Position numbers and translations under genes: made by a program | The notes under the pieces: generated by a model | The model's input: the letters and a program-made list of their open reading frames with translations, nothing else | Told to the model about the DNA's origin: nothing | Database searches by the model: none | Assembly: GCF_000472925.1 (NCBI RefSeq) | Contig: NZ_AXAS01000002.1 | Coordinates: 62,001 to 126,000 of the forward strand | From: Bradyrhizobium sp. Ec3.3 | GTDB lineage: Bacteria; Pseudomonadota; Alphaproteobacteria; Rhizobiales; Xanthobacteraceae | DNA: 64,000 nt | Direction of reading: 5' to 3' | Shown here: positions 1 through 7,916 of the stretch, piece after piece | Layout of the letters: every line of letters begins with the position of its first letter | Position numbering within the stretch: position 1 is the stretch's first letter

Positions 1-488
1 GAGATCGCGTAGGCGCCGAGGATGGTCGAGCCTTTGAGGCCGCCGATCGAGGAGACGATGATGACCGAGCCGTCCTTGCGCTCGATCATCTGCGGTACCA
101 CCATCGAGATCAGCCAGTTGTTGGCGACGATGTTGTTGTCGAGGATTTTTCGGAACTGATCATCGGAGATGCCGGCAAGCGGACCGTAATACGGATTCGA
201 AGCGGCGTTGCAGACCAGCACGTCGATCTTGCCGAAGGCGCGGTTGCTCTCGTCGACGAGGTTTTGCAGATTTTCCTTCGAGGAGATGTTGGCGGCAATC
301 GCGACCGCGGTGCCCTTGCTGAACCTGTCGTTGATTCCCTTCGCCACCTCCTCGCAGACGTCAGCCTTGCGCGAGGAGATCACGACCTTGGCCCCGTGCT
401 CGGCCATGCGCTCGGCGATCGCAAGCCCGATGCCACGCGTCGATCCCGTGATGACGGCGACTTTTCCCTTCATGTCGAACAAGGTCAT
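1..488 (-). CDS. SDR family oxidoreductase, C-terminus cut off by window edge
   Basis: NAD(P)-dependent short-chain dehydrogenase/reductase. About 162 residues are visible. The start is the ATG at 488 (MTLFDMKGK). The Rossmann motif TGSTRGIG lies at about residues 14-21, a CNAAS segment stands in the usual NNAG position, and the catalytic-Ser segment VSSIGG is near residue 148. The window ends inside the YxxxK active site: the Tyr of GAYAIS is seen, the Lys is not. It lies 72 nt downstream of the histidine phosphatase on the same strand and is probably its operon partner. The surrounding acyl-CoA dehydrogenase/kinase locus suggests it acts on a hydroxyacyl-CoA or fatty alcohol, but that substrate is inferred from context only. 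Confidence 0.9.
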   Translation of the reverse strand, partial: MTLFDMKGKVAVITGSTRGIGLAIAERMAEHGAKVVISSRKADVCEEVAKGINDRFSKGTAVAIAANISSKENLQNLVDESNRAFGKIDVLVCNAASNPYYGPLAGISDDQFRKILDNNIVANNWLISMVVPQMIERKDGSVIIVSSIGGLKGSTILGAYAI

Positions 489-560
489 GTTTCTCTCCCA
501 CAATTGACGACGTTGATTTGTTCGCAAGCTCGAGCCGCGGCCGCGCTCAGCGGCGACGGC

Positions 561-1262
561 TCACGCGAGCTTCTTGACTTCCGGCCCTGCGGGCTGATGC
601 ATCGCGTTGTGCCTGTCGTCCGCGATCCATGGCTGCTGGTTCACCATCGGCAGGCGCCAGACGACGCGCTCTGCTGTCGCGAAATGATCGAGCCGCGTCA
701 CCGAGACATTATCGATGTCGAAGGAGAGTCCCTTCTCAGGCTCGCCGCCGAGCGCGAGCCCCAGCGCCGCCTTGATCGTGCCGCCATGCGTAACCGCGAT
801 CACGTCCTGCCCCGCCTGCTCGCGATTGATCCGTTCGATCGTGCGGCAGGTGCGGTTGTAAAGATCCATGAAACTTTCGCCGCCTGGCGCGGGCTCGTTG
901 ATGTCGGCGAACCAGCTACTGCCCGCAGGGCGGCTCGCGACGAAGGCAGCACGATTCATGCCCTGCCACTCGCCGAGATTCTGCTCGGCGAAATCCGCTT
1001 CCCACGTCATGCTGGCTGGCTTCGGAAAGCCGGCCGCCCAGATCGCCTCCGCCGTCTGATGCGTGCGCATCAGATTGCTCGAGTACCAGACCGCATCTCG
1101 CGGCAGGATTTTTGCGACCGCCTCGAACACCTCCAGGTCGCTGGTGTCGCAGGCGAGATCCTTCTGACCGTAGATGTTGCCGCCGTCATTGCGCACCGGC
1201 GCGTGACGGACCCACCACCACCGCGTGGTGACGACTTTTGGCTTGTCCTGGTTCGACATCAT
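561..1262 (-). CDS. Histidine phosphatase family (phosphoglycerate mutase-like) protein
   Basis: Protein of 233 residues of the branch-1 histidine phosphatase superfamily. The phospho-acceptor motif is RHAP at residues 19-22 (the family usually has RHG). The second active-site His is in VTHGG at about residue 159, and the acidic segment FAEQNLGEWQG is at 91-101. Cytosolic, with no signal peptide. The start is one of two adjacent ATGs (1262 or 1259). Members like this hydrolyse phosphate monoesters of sugars or metabolites. Next to a putative acyl-CoA kinase (4672-5730) it could hydrolyse a phosphorylated intermediate, but I cannot name a substrate. Confidence 0.88.
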   Translation of the reverse strand: MMSNQDKPKVVTTRWWWVRHAPVRNDGGNIYGQKDLACDTSDLEVFEAVAKILPRDAVWYSSNLMRTHQTAEAIWAAGFPKPASMTWEADFAEQNLGEWQGMNRAAFVASRPAGSSWFADINEPAPGGESFMDLYNRTCRTIERINREQAGQDVIAVTHGGTIKAALGLALGGEPEKGLSFDIDNVSVTRLDHFATAERVVWRLPMVNQQPWIADDRHNAMHQPAGPEVKKLA

Positions 1263-1396
1263 CGAAACCCTTCCATCCCGTTTGATGTCGCTGTACGTGA
1301 GTAGCGAACGTGTCTCAAGACACTTTGCCGTTTGAAATTCTGTTTGAAATTCCGTCGCGCGGCAAGCGTCGCGCGAGAGCCACCAGGGAGAAACGC

Positions 1397-2182
1397 ATGG
1401 GCCGCCTGCAAGGCAAATCCGTCATCATCACCGGCGCGGGCAGCGGCATCGGCCGCGCCGCATCGCTTCTGTTCACGAAAGAAGGCGCAAGACTGATCGC
1501 GGTCGATCGCACCGAGGGTGTGAAGGAGACAATCGAGGAGATCAAGCGCGCCGGCGGCACCGCCGAGGCCATGATCGCTGACGCGGGTTCCGAGAAGGAC
1601 GTCATGGCCGTCATCGACAAGGCGGTGAAGACGCACGGCCGGCTCGACGTGATCTGGGCCAATGCCGGCGTCTCGGGCGGGCTCGTGCCGCTCGCCGAGC
1701 AGACGGTGGAGCATTGGCAGGAGGTGTTGCGCGTCAACCTGATCGGCCCCTTCCTCGCGGTGAAGTACGCGATGCCGCACATGGTGCAGCAGCAATCCGG
1801 CGCGATCGTGCTGACGGCGTCGGTCGCGGGCCTCAAGGCTGGTGCCAGCGGCCATCCCTACGCCGCGAGCAAGGCTGGCGTGATCAGCCTGGTGCAGACG
1901 ACAGCCTATTCGCTCTCCGGCACCGGCGTGCGCATCAACGCGGTGTGCCCCGGGCTGATTGAAACCGGCATGACGAAGCCGATCTTCGATCGCGCCAAGG
2001 AGCGCGGCACCGCCGACAAGATCGGCCAGCTCAATCCGCTCAAGCGCCCCGGCCAGCCGCACGAGCTCGCGGCAATGGGATTGTTCCTGGCGAGCGACGA
2101 GGCGTCGTACGTCAACGGTCAGGCCTTTCCGGTCGACGGCGGCCTCACCGCGTCGATGCCGTACACGGGCAAGCCGGTTTGA
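1397..2182 (+). CDS. SDR family oxidoreductase
   Basis: Classical SDR of 261 residues. The chosen start is the ATG at 1397 (MGRLQGK), preceded by an AGGGAG ribosome-binding site. An in-frame upstream start at 1310 would add 29 unconserved residues. TGAGSGIG is at residues 12-19, NAGVSGG at about 90, a TASVAG Ser segment near 140 and YAASK as the catalytic YxxxK near 156. The PGLIETGM segment after the active site is typical of the fold. Transcribed divergently from the phosphatase/SDR pair. Substrate unknown; probably a hydroxyacyl or alcohol intermediate of the same catabolic locus. Confidence 0.92.
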   Translation: MGRLQGKSVIITGAGSGIGRAASLLFTKEGARLIAVDRTEGVKETIEEIKRAGGTAEAMIADAGSEKDVMAVIDKAVKTHGRLDVIWANAGVSGGLVPLAEQTVEHWQEVLRVNLIGPFLAVKYAMPHMVQQQSGAIVLTASVAGLKAGASGHPYAASKAGVISLVQTTAYSLSGTGVRINAVCPGLIETGMTKPIFDRAKERGTADKIGQLNPLKRPGQPHELAAMGLFLASDEASYVNGQAFPVDGGLTASMPYTGKPV

Positions 2183-2191
2183 CGCTCGCGT

Positions 2192-2320
2192 ACCCCGGAC
2201 GCAGCGCAGCGCGCTAGCGATGCGCTGCTGAGCCGGGGCCCATGCTTCCCGACGACACGACCGAAGTGGGTCCCGGCTCTGCGGCGCAGCGTTACACGCT
2301 GCACCGCGTCCGGGACACGA
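2192..2320 (+). repeat. REP-like palindromic repeat, copy 1
   Basis: Two neighbouring parts: an imperfect palindrome at 2192-2243 (CCCCGGACGC to AGCCGGGGCCCAT), and a 53-bp unit at 2267-2319. The 53-bp unit begins TGGGTCCCGGCTCTGCGG and ends GCGTCCGGGACACG. The same unit recurs at 4146-4199 (inverted) and 4565-4617 (direct). The centre is itself a small hairpin (GCAGC, loop, GCTGC). It resembles the dispersed intergenic palindromes common in Bradyrhizobium genomes. Confidence 0.75.
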
Positions 2321-2414
2321 TACTTTACGTGTGGCACTTCACCGTTCCCAGCATCATCAGGACAAAATCCCAAAGCTGATCTGCCCAACGGCACCAGCGA
2401 TTCCTTTTTCCTCG

Positions 2415-2475
2415 AAAACAACCCCATGCAAAGTAGGATCGCGCCGTGTGCTACGGGCAGGTGATTTGCCCGACG
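2415..2475 (+). repeat. Two-module intergenic repeat, copy 1
   Basis: Module A is a 22-bp segment at 2415-2436 containing CCCCATGCAAAGTAG. Module B is a 16-bp segment at 2460-2475, GGTGATTTGCCCGACG. Module A recurs exactly at 46988-47009, followed there by module B in reverse orientation (47057-47072). Confidence 0.65.
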
Positions 2476-2545
2476 GGCACCGCCGTTGGTATGGTTCGTG
2501 CACGCGGCTGAGCCGCCCACCTCTCCTTTTCCCAAGAACCAGACA

Positions 2546-3718
2546 ATGCCAGGCCAAAGACCCGACCGTATTTGCAAACTGCTCGCCGACCTCGTCGCCT
2601 TCGACACCGTGAGCGACCGCTCGAACCTGCCTCTGATCGCCTATATCGAGAGCTATCTTGCCTCCTTCGGCGTCAGCGGACAGCGGATCGTGGATGTGAC
2701 CGGGCAGAAGGCCTCGCTCTGGGTCACCATTGGCCCTGAGGACCGCGCCGGCCTCGTGCTGTCGGGTCATACCGACGTCGTGCCCGTCGTAGGCCAGACA
2801 TGGACCCACGATCCGTTCAAGCTGATCGAGCGCGACGGCCGCCTCTACGGACGTGGCACCACCGACATGAAAGGCTTCGTCGCCGTGTGCCTTGCCATGG
2901 TGCCCGAGATGGTTGAGGCGAAGCTGACCACGCCGATCCATCTTGCGATCTCCTATGACGAGGAGATCGGCTGCATCGGCGTGCGGCCGATGCTGCGCGA
3001 GGTTGCCAAGAAGCCGCTGCGGCCACTCGGCTGCTTCGTCGGCGAGCCCACCGAGATGAAAATCATCATCGGTCACAAGGGCAAGCACGGCGTACGCGCG
3101 ACCTTCAAGGGTCTCGCCCGCCACTCCTCGATTGCCCCCGATGGCGTCAACGCCATCGAATATGCGGCCGAGCTGATCACCGAGATCCGCCGCCGAGCCG
3201 TTCAGCTTGCCGCAAAGGCGGAGCAGAACAGCCCCTACGACGTCCCGCACGCGACGCTGCTGACGAGCATCGTGCATGGCGGTGCCGCGCTCAACATCGT
3301 GCCGGATACCTGCACCGTCGAGTTCGAATGCCGCGGGCTCGGCATCACCGAGTCACGAGAGGTGACGGATGCGATCATCGCCTGGGCCAAGGCCGAGATC
3401 GAGCCGGCGATGAAGAAACGCCGCCCGGAATGCGGCATCGATTTCGAGGAGATCCTCGACTATCCCGCCCTCGACATGCAGGCGGACGATGCCATCGTCA
3501 CGCTCGCCAAGAAGCTCGCCGGCCGCAACGACCACGCCAAGGTCGCCTTCGGCACCGAGGCGAGCCTGTTCGTCAGCATCGCCGACATCCCATCGGTGGT
3601 GGTCGGCCCCGGCTCGATCGCCCAGGCGCACACGCCGGACGAGTTCGTGGAGATGTCGGAGCTGGAGAAGTGCGGGGATTTTGTCGCGAAGCTGATCGCG
3701 CATTGCGCGACGAGTTAG
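2546..3718 (+). CDS. argE: Acetylornithine deacetylase-like M20 metallopeptidase
   Basis: Hydrolyses an N-acyl amino acid; ArgE converts N-acetylornithine to ornithine in the cytosol. The protein has 390 residues from the ATG at 2546; an upstream in-frame start at 2486 would read through repeat DNA and was rejected. Di-metal site residues are visible: GHTDVVP (His75), GRGTTDMKG (Asp107), YDEE (Glu139/140) and GEPTE (Glu167). A dimerisation domain lies at about residues 180-290. Length fits ArgE. Rhizobia carry several M20 paralogues, so a catabolic acylase role is possible. Confidence 0.85.
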   Translation: MPGQRPDRICKLLADLVAFDTVSDRSNLPLIAYIESYLASFGVSGQRIVDVTGQKASLWVTIGPEDRAGLVLSGHTDVVPVVGQTWTHDPFKLIERDGRLYGRGTTDMKGFVAVCLAMVPEMVEAKLTTPIHLAISYDEEIGCIGVRPMLREVAKKPLRPLGCFVGEPTEMKIIIGHKGKHGVRATFKGLARHSSIAPDGVNAIEYAAELITEIRRRAVQLAAKAEQNSPYDVPHATLLTSIVHGGAALNIVPDTCTVEFECRGLGITESREVTDAIIAWAKAEIEPAMKKRRPECGIDFEEILDYPALDMQADDAIVTLAKKLAGRNDHAKVAFGTEASLFVSIADIPSVVVGPGSIAQAHTPDEFVEMSELEKCGDFVAKLIAHCATS

Positions 3719-3725
3719 ACGACAA

Positions 3726-4115
3726 ATGGCGCCCGCAGAGAAGGTTCGAGCCCAACTGAGATCGCTATACAGTCCGGAGGCGGATCCGCTCGATCAATTC
3801 ATGCCGAATGGACCGTTCGGGATTTTGGTCATGGCTATGATTGGACCTGCGGATGGCATGGGCGAAGAGTCCTTCGAGTTCATGCTCTGCACCCCCGATT
3901 GGTTCGCCTCAAAGATGAAGGGCGATATCGTCGAAGGGAGGCACTATCTCTTTGTCAAGGAATTCAACTACGCGCAGCTGGAACGGTTTGTCGAAGACTA
4001 TTGCGCTAGATACTCTGCAAGTTCCTGGCGCGAGGTGGCCGAAAGACTGGGGCGTCTCGGGAAATGGGAGTTCGAGGATTACAACGAGTACAGGCCACCC
4101 CCAGTGGCGTGGTAG
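3726..4115 (+). CDS. Imm8-like immunity protein, no toxin nearby
   Basis: Small soluble protein of 129 residues starting 7 nt after argE stops. The segment GPFGILVMAMIGP followed by GEESFEFMLCTPDW and a later GRHYLFV matches the Immunity protein 8 family, which I know from contact-dependent inhibition and polymorphic toxin loci. No signal peptide or membrane segment. No polymorphic toxin is encoded within several kb on either side, so this would be an orphan immunity gene or a retained protective gene. The family assignment rests on motif memory and is moderately confident. Confidence 0.65.
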   Translation: MAPAEKVRAQLRSLYSPEADPLDQFMPNGPFGILVMAMIGPADGMGEESFEFMLCTPDWFASKMKGDIVEGRHYLFVKEFNYAQLERFVEDYCARYSASSWREVAERLGRLGKWEFEDYNEYRPPPVAW

Positions 4116-4145
4116 CAGTAGCACGTAGCCCGCGAGACGGAACAT

Positions 4146-4199
4146 CGTGTCCCGGATGCGGTGCGGCACGAAGTGACGCGCCGCAGAGCCGGGACCCAG
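4146..4199 (-). repeat. REP-like palindromic repeat, copy 2 (inverted)
   Basis: Reverse-complement copy of the 53-bp unit: it reads CGTGTCCCGGATGCGG on the plus strand and ends CCGCAGAGCCGGGACCCA. Together with the direct copy at 4565-4617 it forms an inverted pair on either side of the broken GIY-YIG gene. Confidence 0.75.
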
Positions 4200-4260
4200 A
4201 AGGATTGGCGGCGCCGTCCGAATATGCAATCTTAGGTCGCACGTCTTGAGCATCGGCTGC

Positions 4261-4563
4261 ATGGAAATGCCCTTCTTCGTTTACATCCTCGCAAGCAAGC
4301 GAAACGGCACCCTCTATGTCTGAGTTACGAACGATCTCGTTCGCCGAATGACCGAGCACAAAGCCAAGCTCGTACCTGGCTTCACACGGCAGCATGACGT
4401 GACTTTGCTGGTTTACTTCGAGTCCTTTGCTTCAGTGCTCGAAGCGCGGTCGCGCGAACATTCGCTGAAGCGTTGGCGGCGCGCCTGGAAACTCAAATTA
4501 GTCGAGCAACTCAATCCGGATTGGCGCGATCTCACGGATGAGCTGAATTTCCTGGTGACGTGA
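4261..4563 (+). pseudogene. GIY-YIG endonuclease-like gene with in-frame stop in the catalytic motif
   Basis: Read from the ATG at 4261, the first 20 codons give MEMPFFVYILASKRNGTLYV, the usual start of a short GIY-YIG protein. Codon 21 is TGA (4321-4323) where the family has Gly (YVGVT, one base change from GGA). After it the same frame stays open: VTNDLVRRMTEHK, then a region ending LNFLVT and TGA at 4563. The intact product would be about 100 residues. The upstream half of the fold, with the Tyr pair, is separated from the conserved Arg and C-terminal half. A downstream ATG at 4348 could give a 71-residue fragment lacking the catalytic motif. Inverted REP-like copies lie on both sides. Confidence 0.88.
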
Positions 4564-4564
4564 C

Positions 4565-4617
4565 TGGGTCCCGGCTCTGCGGAGCAGCACTTCGTGCTGC
4601 ACCGCGTCCGGGACACG
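4565..4617 (+). repeat. REP-like palindromic repeat, copy 3 (direct)
   Basis: The 53-bp unit TGGGTCCCGGCTCTGCGG to GCGTCCGGGACACG starts right after the GIY-YIG stop codon. It is nearly identical to 2267-2319, differing mainly in the central hairpin loop. Confidence 0.78.
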
Positions 4618-4671
4618 CGAGTTCGCACCAAGAAGAAAGGCACGGCTTCTTCGTCCGCGCCTTCCCATTCC

Positions 4672-5730
4672 CTACGCCGCACCCGCCTTCTGCGCGTATT
4701 CCCATGATGCCTTCGACAGCGGCACGGTGCGCTTGGCGGATTCGAGCGCTTTTGCATTCGCGGCAGTGCCGTCACGGATCCGGCCTGCGATTCCTTGCGT
4801 GATGCCGGCGAGACGGAAGAGATTGTAGGAGAAGTACCAGTTGAGATCGGGCACGCTCATCCCGGTCGCGTTGCAATAGATCTGCGCCGCTTCTTCCAGG
4901 CTCGGAATGTTGAGCGCCTTGATGTCGGCGCCTTCCAGGCCCGGCATGATCCACTGCATCAACAGATAGGTGAAGTCGGCCATGGGATCGCCGAGCGTCG
5001 ACAGCTCCCAATCCAGCACGGCCTGCACGCGCGGTTCCGTCGCGTGGAAAATCATGTTGTCGAGCCGGTAGTCCCCGTGAACAATCGAGACGCGCGCCTG
5101 CTCCGGCACGGTGCGCGGCAGCCATTCGGCGACCTTCTCGAACTCCGGAATGTGCTGGGTCTCGGATGCCCGATACTGCTTGGTCCAGCGATCGATCTGC
5201 CGCGCGAAATAATTGCCGGGCTTGCCGAAATCGCCAAGGCCGATCGCAGCGGGATCGTACATGTGCAGCTTCGCCAGCGTCTCGATCTTGCTGGTGAAGA
5301 TTTGTCGGCGCGCCTCGCCCGTCTGGCTCGGCAGCGTCGGATCCCAGAACACCCGGCCCTCCTCCATCGACATGATGTAGAAGGCAGCGCCGATGATGCC
5401 GTCGTCCTGGCAGAGCGCATAGGCTTTCGCGACCGGAAAGCCCTGCTTTCCGAGCGCTGCGATCACGCGATATTCGCGATCGACCGCATGCGCCGACGGC
5501 AGCAATTTGCCGAACGGTTTTCGGCGCATCACGTAGGAACGGCCGGGCGTATCCAGCCGATAGGTCGGGTTGGACTGGCCGCCCTTGAATTGCAGGACGA
5601 CCAGCGGGCCCTGATAGCCTTCGACGTTCTCGCGCATCCAGTTCTCGAGCCGCAGCTCGTCGAAACGATGCCGCTCCTCGACGGGCTTGGTGCCCGAGAA
5701 CTCCTCGTCTTTCCTGACGCCGTCAGCCAC
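4672..5730 (-). CDS. APH-fold phosphotransferase (ACAD10/LvaA-like kinase)
   Basis: Cytosolic kinase-fold protein of 352 residues. The start is GTG at 5730 with GAGGGAG eight bases upstream. Catalytic loop HGDYRLDN is at 218-225 and metal-binding DWE at 240-242; the N-lobe has VMRRKP near residue 67. Family knowledge: proteins of this type paired with an acyl-CoA dehydrogenase (ACAD10/ACAD11; LvaA in Pseudomonas putida) phosphorylate the 4-hydroxyl of 4-hydroxyacyl-CoA. The neighbour immediately upstream on the same strand (5790-7028) is such a dehydrogenase. The substrate is inferred from that pairing. Aminoglycoside resistance is unlikely. Confidence 0.88.
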   Translation of the reverse strand: MADGVRKDEEFSGTKPVEERHRFDELRLENWMRENVEGYQGPLVVLQFKGGQSNPTYRLDTPGRSYVMRRKPFGKLLPSAHAVDREYRVIAALGKQGFPVAKAYALCQDDGIIGAAFYIMSMEEGRVFWDPTLPSQTGEARRQIFTSKIETLAKLHMYDPAAIGLGDFGKPGNYFARQIDRWTKQYRASETQHIPEFEKVAEWLPRTVPEQARVSIVHGDYRLDNMIFHATEPRVQAVLDWELSTLGDPMADFTYLLMQWIMPGLEGADIKALNIPSLEEAAQIYCNATGMSVPDLNWYFSYNLFRLAGITQGIAGRIRDGTAANAKALESAKRTVPLSKASWEYAQKAGAA

Positions 5731-5789
5731 GATGACGCTCCCTCACAGTCTTCTCGATCTTATTCGGGAGCGCCGCCGGGCTCTCCCTT

Positions 5790-7028
5790 TTAGTGCTTGG
5801 GAGAGTTTGCATACTTCCGGATTTCAAGTCTGGCAATGGCGCGATTGTGCACCTCGTCCGGACCGTCGGCGAGACGGAGCGTTCGGATGCCCGCGTAGTC
5901 CTTGGCAAGACCGGCTTCATCCGAGACACCGGCGCCGCCAAAGGCCTGGATCGCCTGGTCGATGATCTTCAGCGCCATGTTGGGAGCTGCGACCTTGATC
6001 ATGGCGATCTCGAGCTGCGCGGTCTTGTTGCCGACCTTGTCCATCATGTCGGCGGCCTTCAGGCACAGCAGGCGGTTCATCTCGATATCGGTACGGGCTT
6101 CGCCGATACGCTGCTCCCACACCGAGTGCTCGATGATCTTCTTGCCGAACGCGGTTCGCGACATCAGCCGCTTCACCATCTTCTCCAGCGCCTCCTCGGC
6201 CTTGCCGATTGTGCGCATGCAGTGATGGATGCGGCCGGGACCGAGGCGTCCCTGCGCGATCTCGAAGCCACGGCCTTCGCCGAGCAGGAGATTCGATGCG
6301 GGAACGCGGACATTCTCCAAGAGCACCTGGGCGTGGCCGTGCGGCGCATCGTCGAAGCCGAACACCGGCAGCATCTTCTCGATCTTGATGCCGGGCGTGT
6401 CGAGCGGCACCAGGATCTGCGACTGCTGCTGATGCTTGGCCGCGTTGATATCGGTCTTGCCCATCAGGATCGCGATCTTGCAGCGGGGGTCGCCGACACC
6501 GGACGACCACCATTTGCGGCCGTTGATGACGTAATGATCGCCGTCGCGCTCGATGCGGGTCTCGATGTTGGTAGCATCGGACGAGGCAACCGCCGGCTCC
6601 GTCATCAGGAAGGCGGAGCGGATCTCGCCGTCCATCAGTGGACGCAGCCATTTGCGCTTCTGTTCCTTGGTCCCGTAGCGGAACAAGACTTCCATGTTGC
6701 CGGTGTCGGGCGCGGAGCAGTTGAATACTTCCGAGGCCCAGGAGATGTGGCCCATCTGCTCCGAGAGCAGCGCGTATTCGAGATTGGTCAATCCCGCGCC
6801 GTGGAATTCGTCGTCGTCGTGCTCCTTGGACGGCGGCAGGAACATGTTCCAGAGGCCCTCGGCCTTGGCCTTCTTCTTCAGCTCTTCGAGAACCGGGATG
6901 ACCTTCCAGCGCTCGCCCGTGTGGTCCTGCTGATTGTAGACGGGAACAGCGGGGCGCACGTGCTTGGTCATGAAGGACTGCACGCGTTCGAGCCATTCCT
7001 TCTGCTTGGGGGACATGTCGAAGTCCAT
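5790..7028 (-). CDS. Acyl-CoA dehydrogenase family protein
   Basis: FAD-dependent acyl-CoA dehydrogenase of 412 residues. The start is the ATG at 7028 ([12 protein letters not shown]) behind GAGGAGCG; a start at 7193 would run into the divergent promoter. Visible features are the FAD-binding segment [14 protein letters not shown], the WWSSG strand, the FGKKI and QAFGG segments, and the [15 protein letters not shown]-terminus. This is the ACAD10/11-like subgroup, which works with a kinase to eliminate phosphate from 4-phosphoacyl-CoA. It lies upstream of that kinase with a 59-nt gap. The divergent TetR gene and PsrA-type operator suggest induction by fatty acyl compounds. Confidence 0.92.
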   Translation of the reverse strand: MDFDMSPKQKEWLERVQSFMTKHVRPAVPVYNQQDHTGERWKVIPVLEELKKKAKAEGLWNMFLPPSKEHDDDEFHGAGLTNLEYALLSEQMGHISWASEVFNCSAPDTGNMEVLFRYGTKEQKRKWLRPLMDGEIRSAFLMTEPAVASSDATNIETRIERDGDHYVINGRKWWSSGVGDPRCKIAILMGKTDINAAKHQQQSQILVPLDTPGIKIEKMLPVFGFDDAPHGHAQVLLENVRVPASNLLLGEGRGFEIAQGRLGPGRIHHCMRTIGKAEEALEKMVKRLMSRTAFGKKIIEHSVWEQRIGEARTDIEMNRLLCLKAADMMDKVGNKTAQLEIAMIKVAAPNMALKIIDQAIQAFGGAGVSDEAGLAKDYAGIRTLRLADGPDEVHNRAIARLEIRKYANSPKH

Positions 7029-7190
7029 GGGACGCTCCTCGTCTCTCTCTTTGAACGATCTTTTGTGCCGGACTGTCCTCCCGCCTCGCGCGGCCTGCAA
7101 GCCGCGACAACGAGCTTGCGGGCCGCTTTTCGGAACCCGGCGTCGCTGTTGCGAACGGGTCCCGATTGCGGATTGACTTTTCCCGGCCTT

Positions 7191-7204
7191 CAAACGATAG
7201 TTTC
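7191..7204. promoter_or_regulatory. Predicted PsrA-type TetR operator
   Basis: CAAACGATAGTTTC fits the PsrA consensus G/C-AAAC-N4-GTTT-G/C. It lies between the divergent acyl-CoA dehydrogenase (start 7028) and the TetR gene (start 7247). A looser half-site (CTGTTTG) follows at 7211-7217. The neighbouring regulator has the VNLAAVNYHFGSK helix typical of PsrA-like proteins. Confidence 0.65.
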
Positions 7205-7246
7205 ATACAACTGTTTGAATTGCAACTCCCTCCCCTGAGGGCACCC

Positions 7247-7909
7247 ATGGCCAGCGATCAGACCAGATCTGCCATTCTCGCCGCCGCCGAGCGGCTCTAC
7301 GCCGTTCGCGGCTTTGGCGACGTGACGCTGCGCGACATCGTCGCCGAGGCCAACGTGAACCTTGCGGCCGTGAACTACCATTTCGGCTCGAAGGACGAGT
7401 TGATCGCCGAATTGTTCGTGACGCGGAGCATCGCCCTCAATCGCGAGCGCCTGGCGGAGCTCAAGACGGCGGAAGAACAAGGCGACGGTCGCGCCTCCGT
7501 CGACGTAATCCTGCGCGCCCTCGTCGGCCCTACCCTGCACGGCTGCCTGGGGCCGGCGAACCAGCGTTCCACCGCGGCACGCTTCATGATCCGCGCCTCG
7601 ATTGAATCCGTGCCGCCGATCCGCCGCATCAAGAACCGCGAGATCGACCATCTGCGCAAGTTTGCCGCCGCGATGCGCCGCGCACTGCCCGACCGCAGCG
7701 ACGAGGAGATCTATTGGGGCCTGCACTTCGCGCTCGCCATGGCGCACCACACCATCCGCGAGAGCGAACGGCTGACCAAGCTGTCGGACGGCCGATGCGA
7801 TCTCGACGACGTCGACGGCATCATCGAGCGCGTGGTCGGGATGGCGGTGATGGGGCTGACGGCCGGCAAGGCGGAAAGCAAGGCCCCGGCGAAGGTCGCC
7901 GCGCGCTAG
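7247..7909 (+). CDS. TetR family regulator, PsrA-like
   Basis: DNA-binding regulator of 220 residues. The start is the ATG at 7247 (MASDQTRSAI) after GAGGG; an upstream start at 7166 would cover the operator. The TetR helix-turn-helix spans about residues 10-55, with the recognition region VNLAAVNYHFGSKDELI. PsrA and relatives bind C/G-AAAC-N-GTTT-G/C sites and respond to fatty acids or acyl-CoA. A matching site lies 43 nt upstream, so it probably represses itself and the divergent dehydrogenase/kinase operon. Confidence 0.88.
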   Translation: MASDQTRSAILAAAERLYAVRGFGDVTLRDIVAEANVNLAAVNYHFGSKDELIAELFVTRSIALNRERLAELKTAEEQGDGRASVDVILRALVGPTLHGCLGPANQRSTAARFMIRASIESVPPIRRIKNREIDHLRKFAAAMRRALPDRSDEEIYWGLHFALAMAHHTIRESERLTKLSDGRCDLDDVDGIIERVVGMAVMGLTAGKAESKAPAKVAAR

Positions 7910-7916
7910 AGCCGCC

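Larger units (their letters stand above)
2183..2545. other. Intergenic region of 363 nt carrying two repeat elements
   Basis: No gene is supported here. The stretch is almost entirely repeat-derived: palindromic REP-like sequence at 2192-2320, and a second element at 2415-2475 whose two modules recur at 46988-47072. The next gene (argE) has only a weak ribosome-binding site at the end of this region. I see no clear sigma-70 promoter. Confidence 0.6.

Noticed and set aside
264-1304. Long plus-strand open frame opposite the histidine phosphatase and SDR genes
   Set aside because: Antisense shadow in high-GC DNA. Its translation is Arg/Ala-rich low complexity, while the minus-strand genes show clear family motifs.
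5793-7238. 481-codon plus-strand frame opposite the acyl-CoA dehydrogenase
   Set aside because: Mirror frame of a well-conserved gene; no recognisable domain and no ribosome-binding site.
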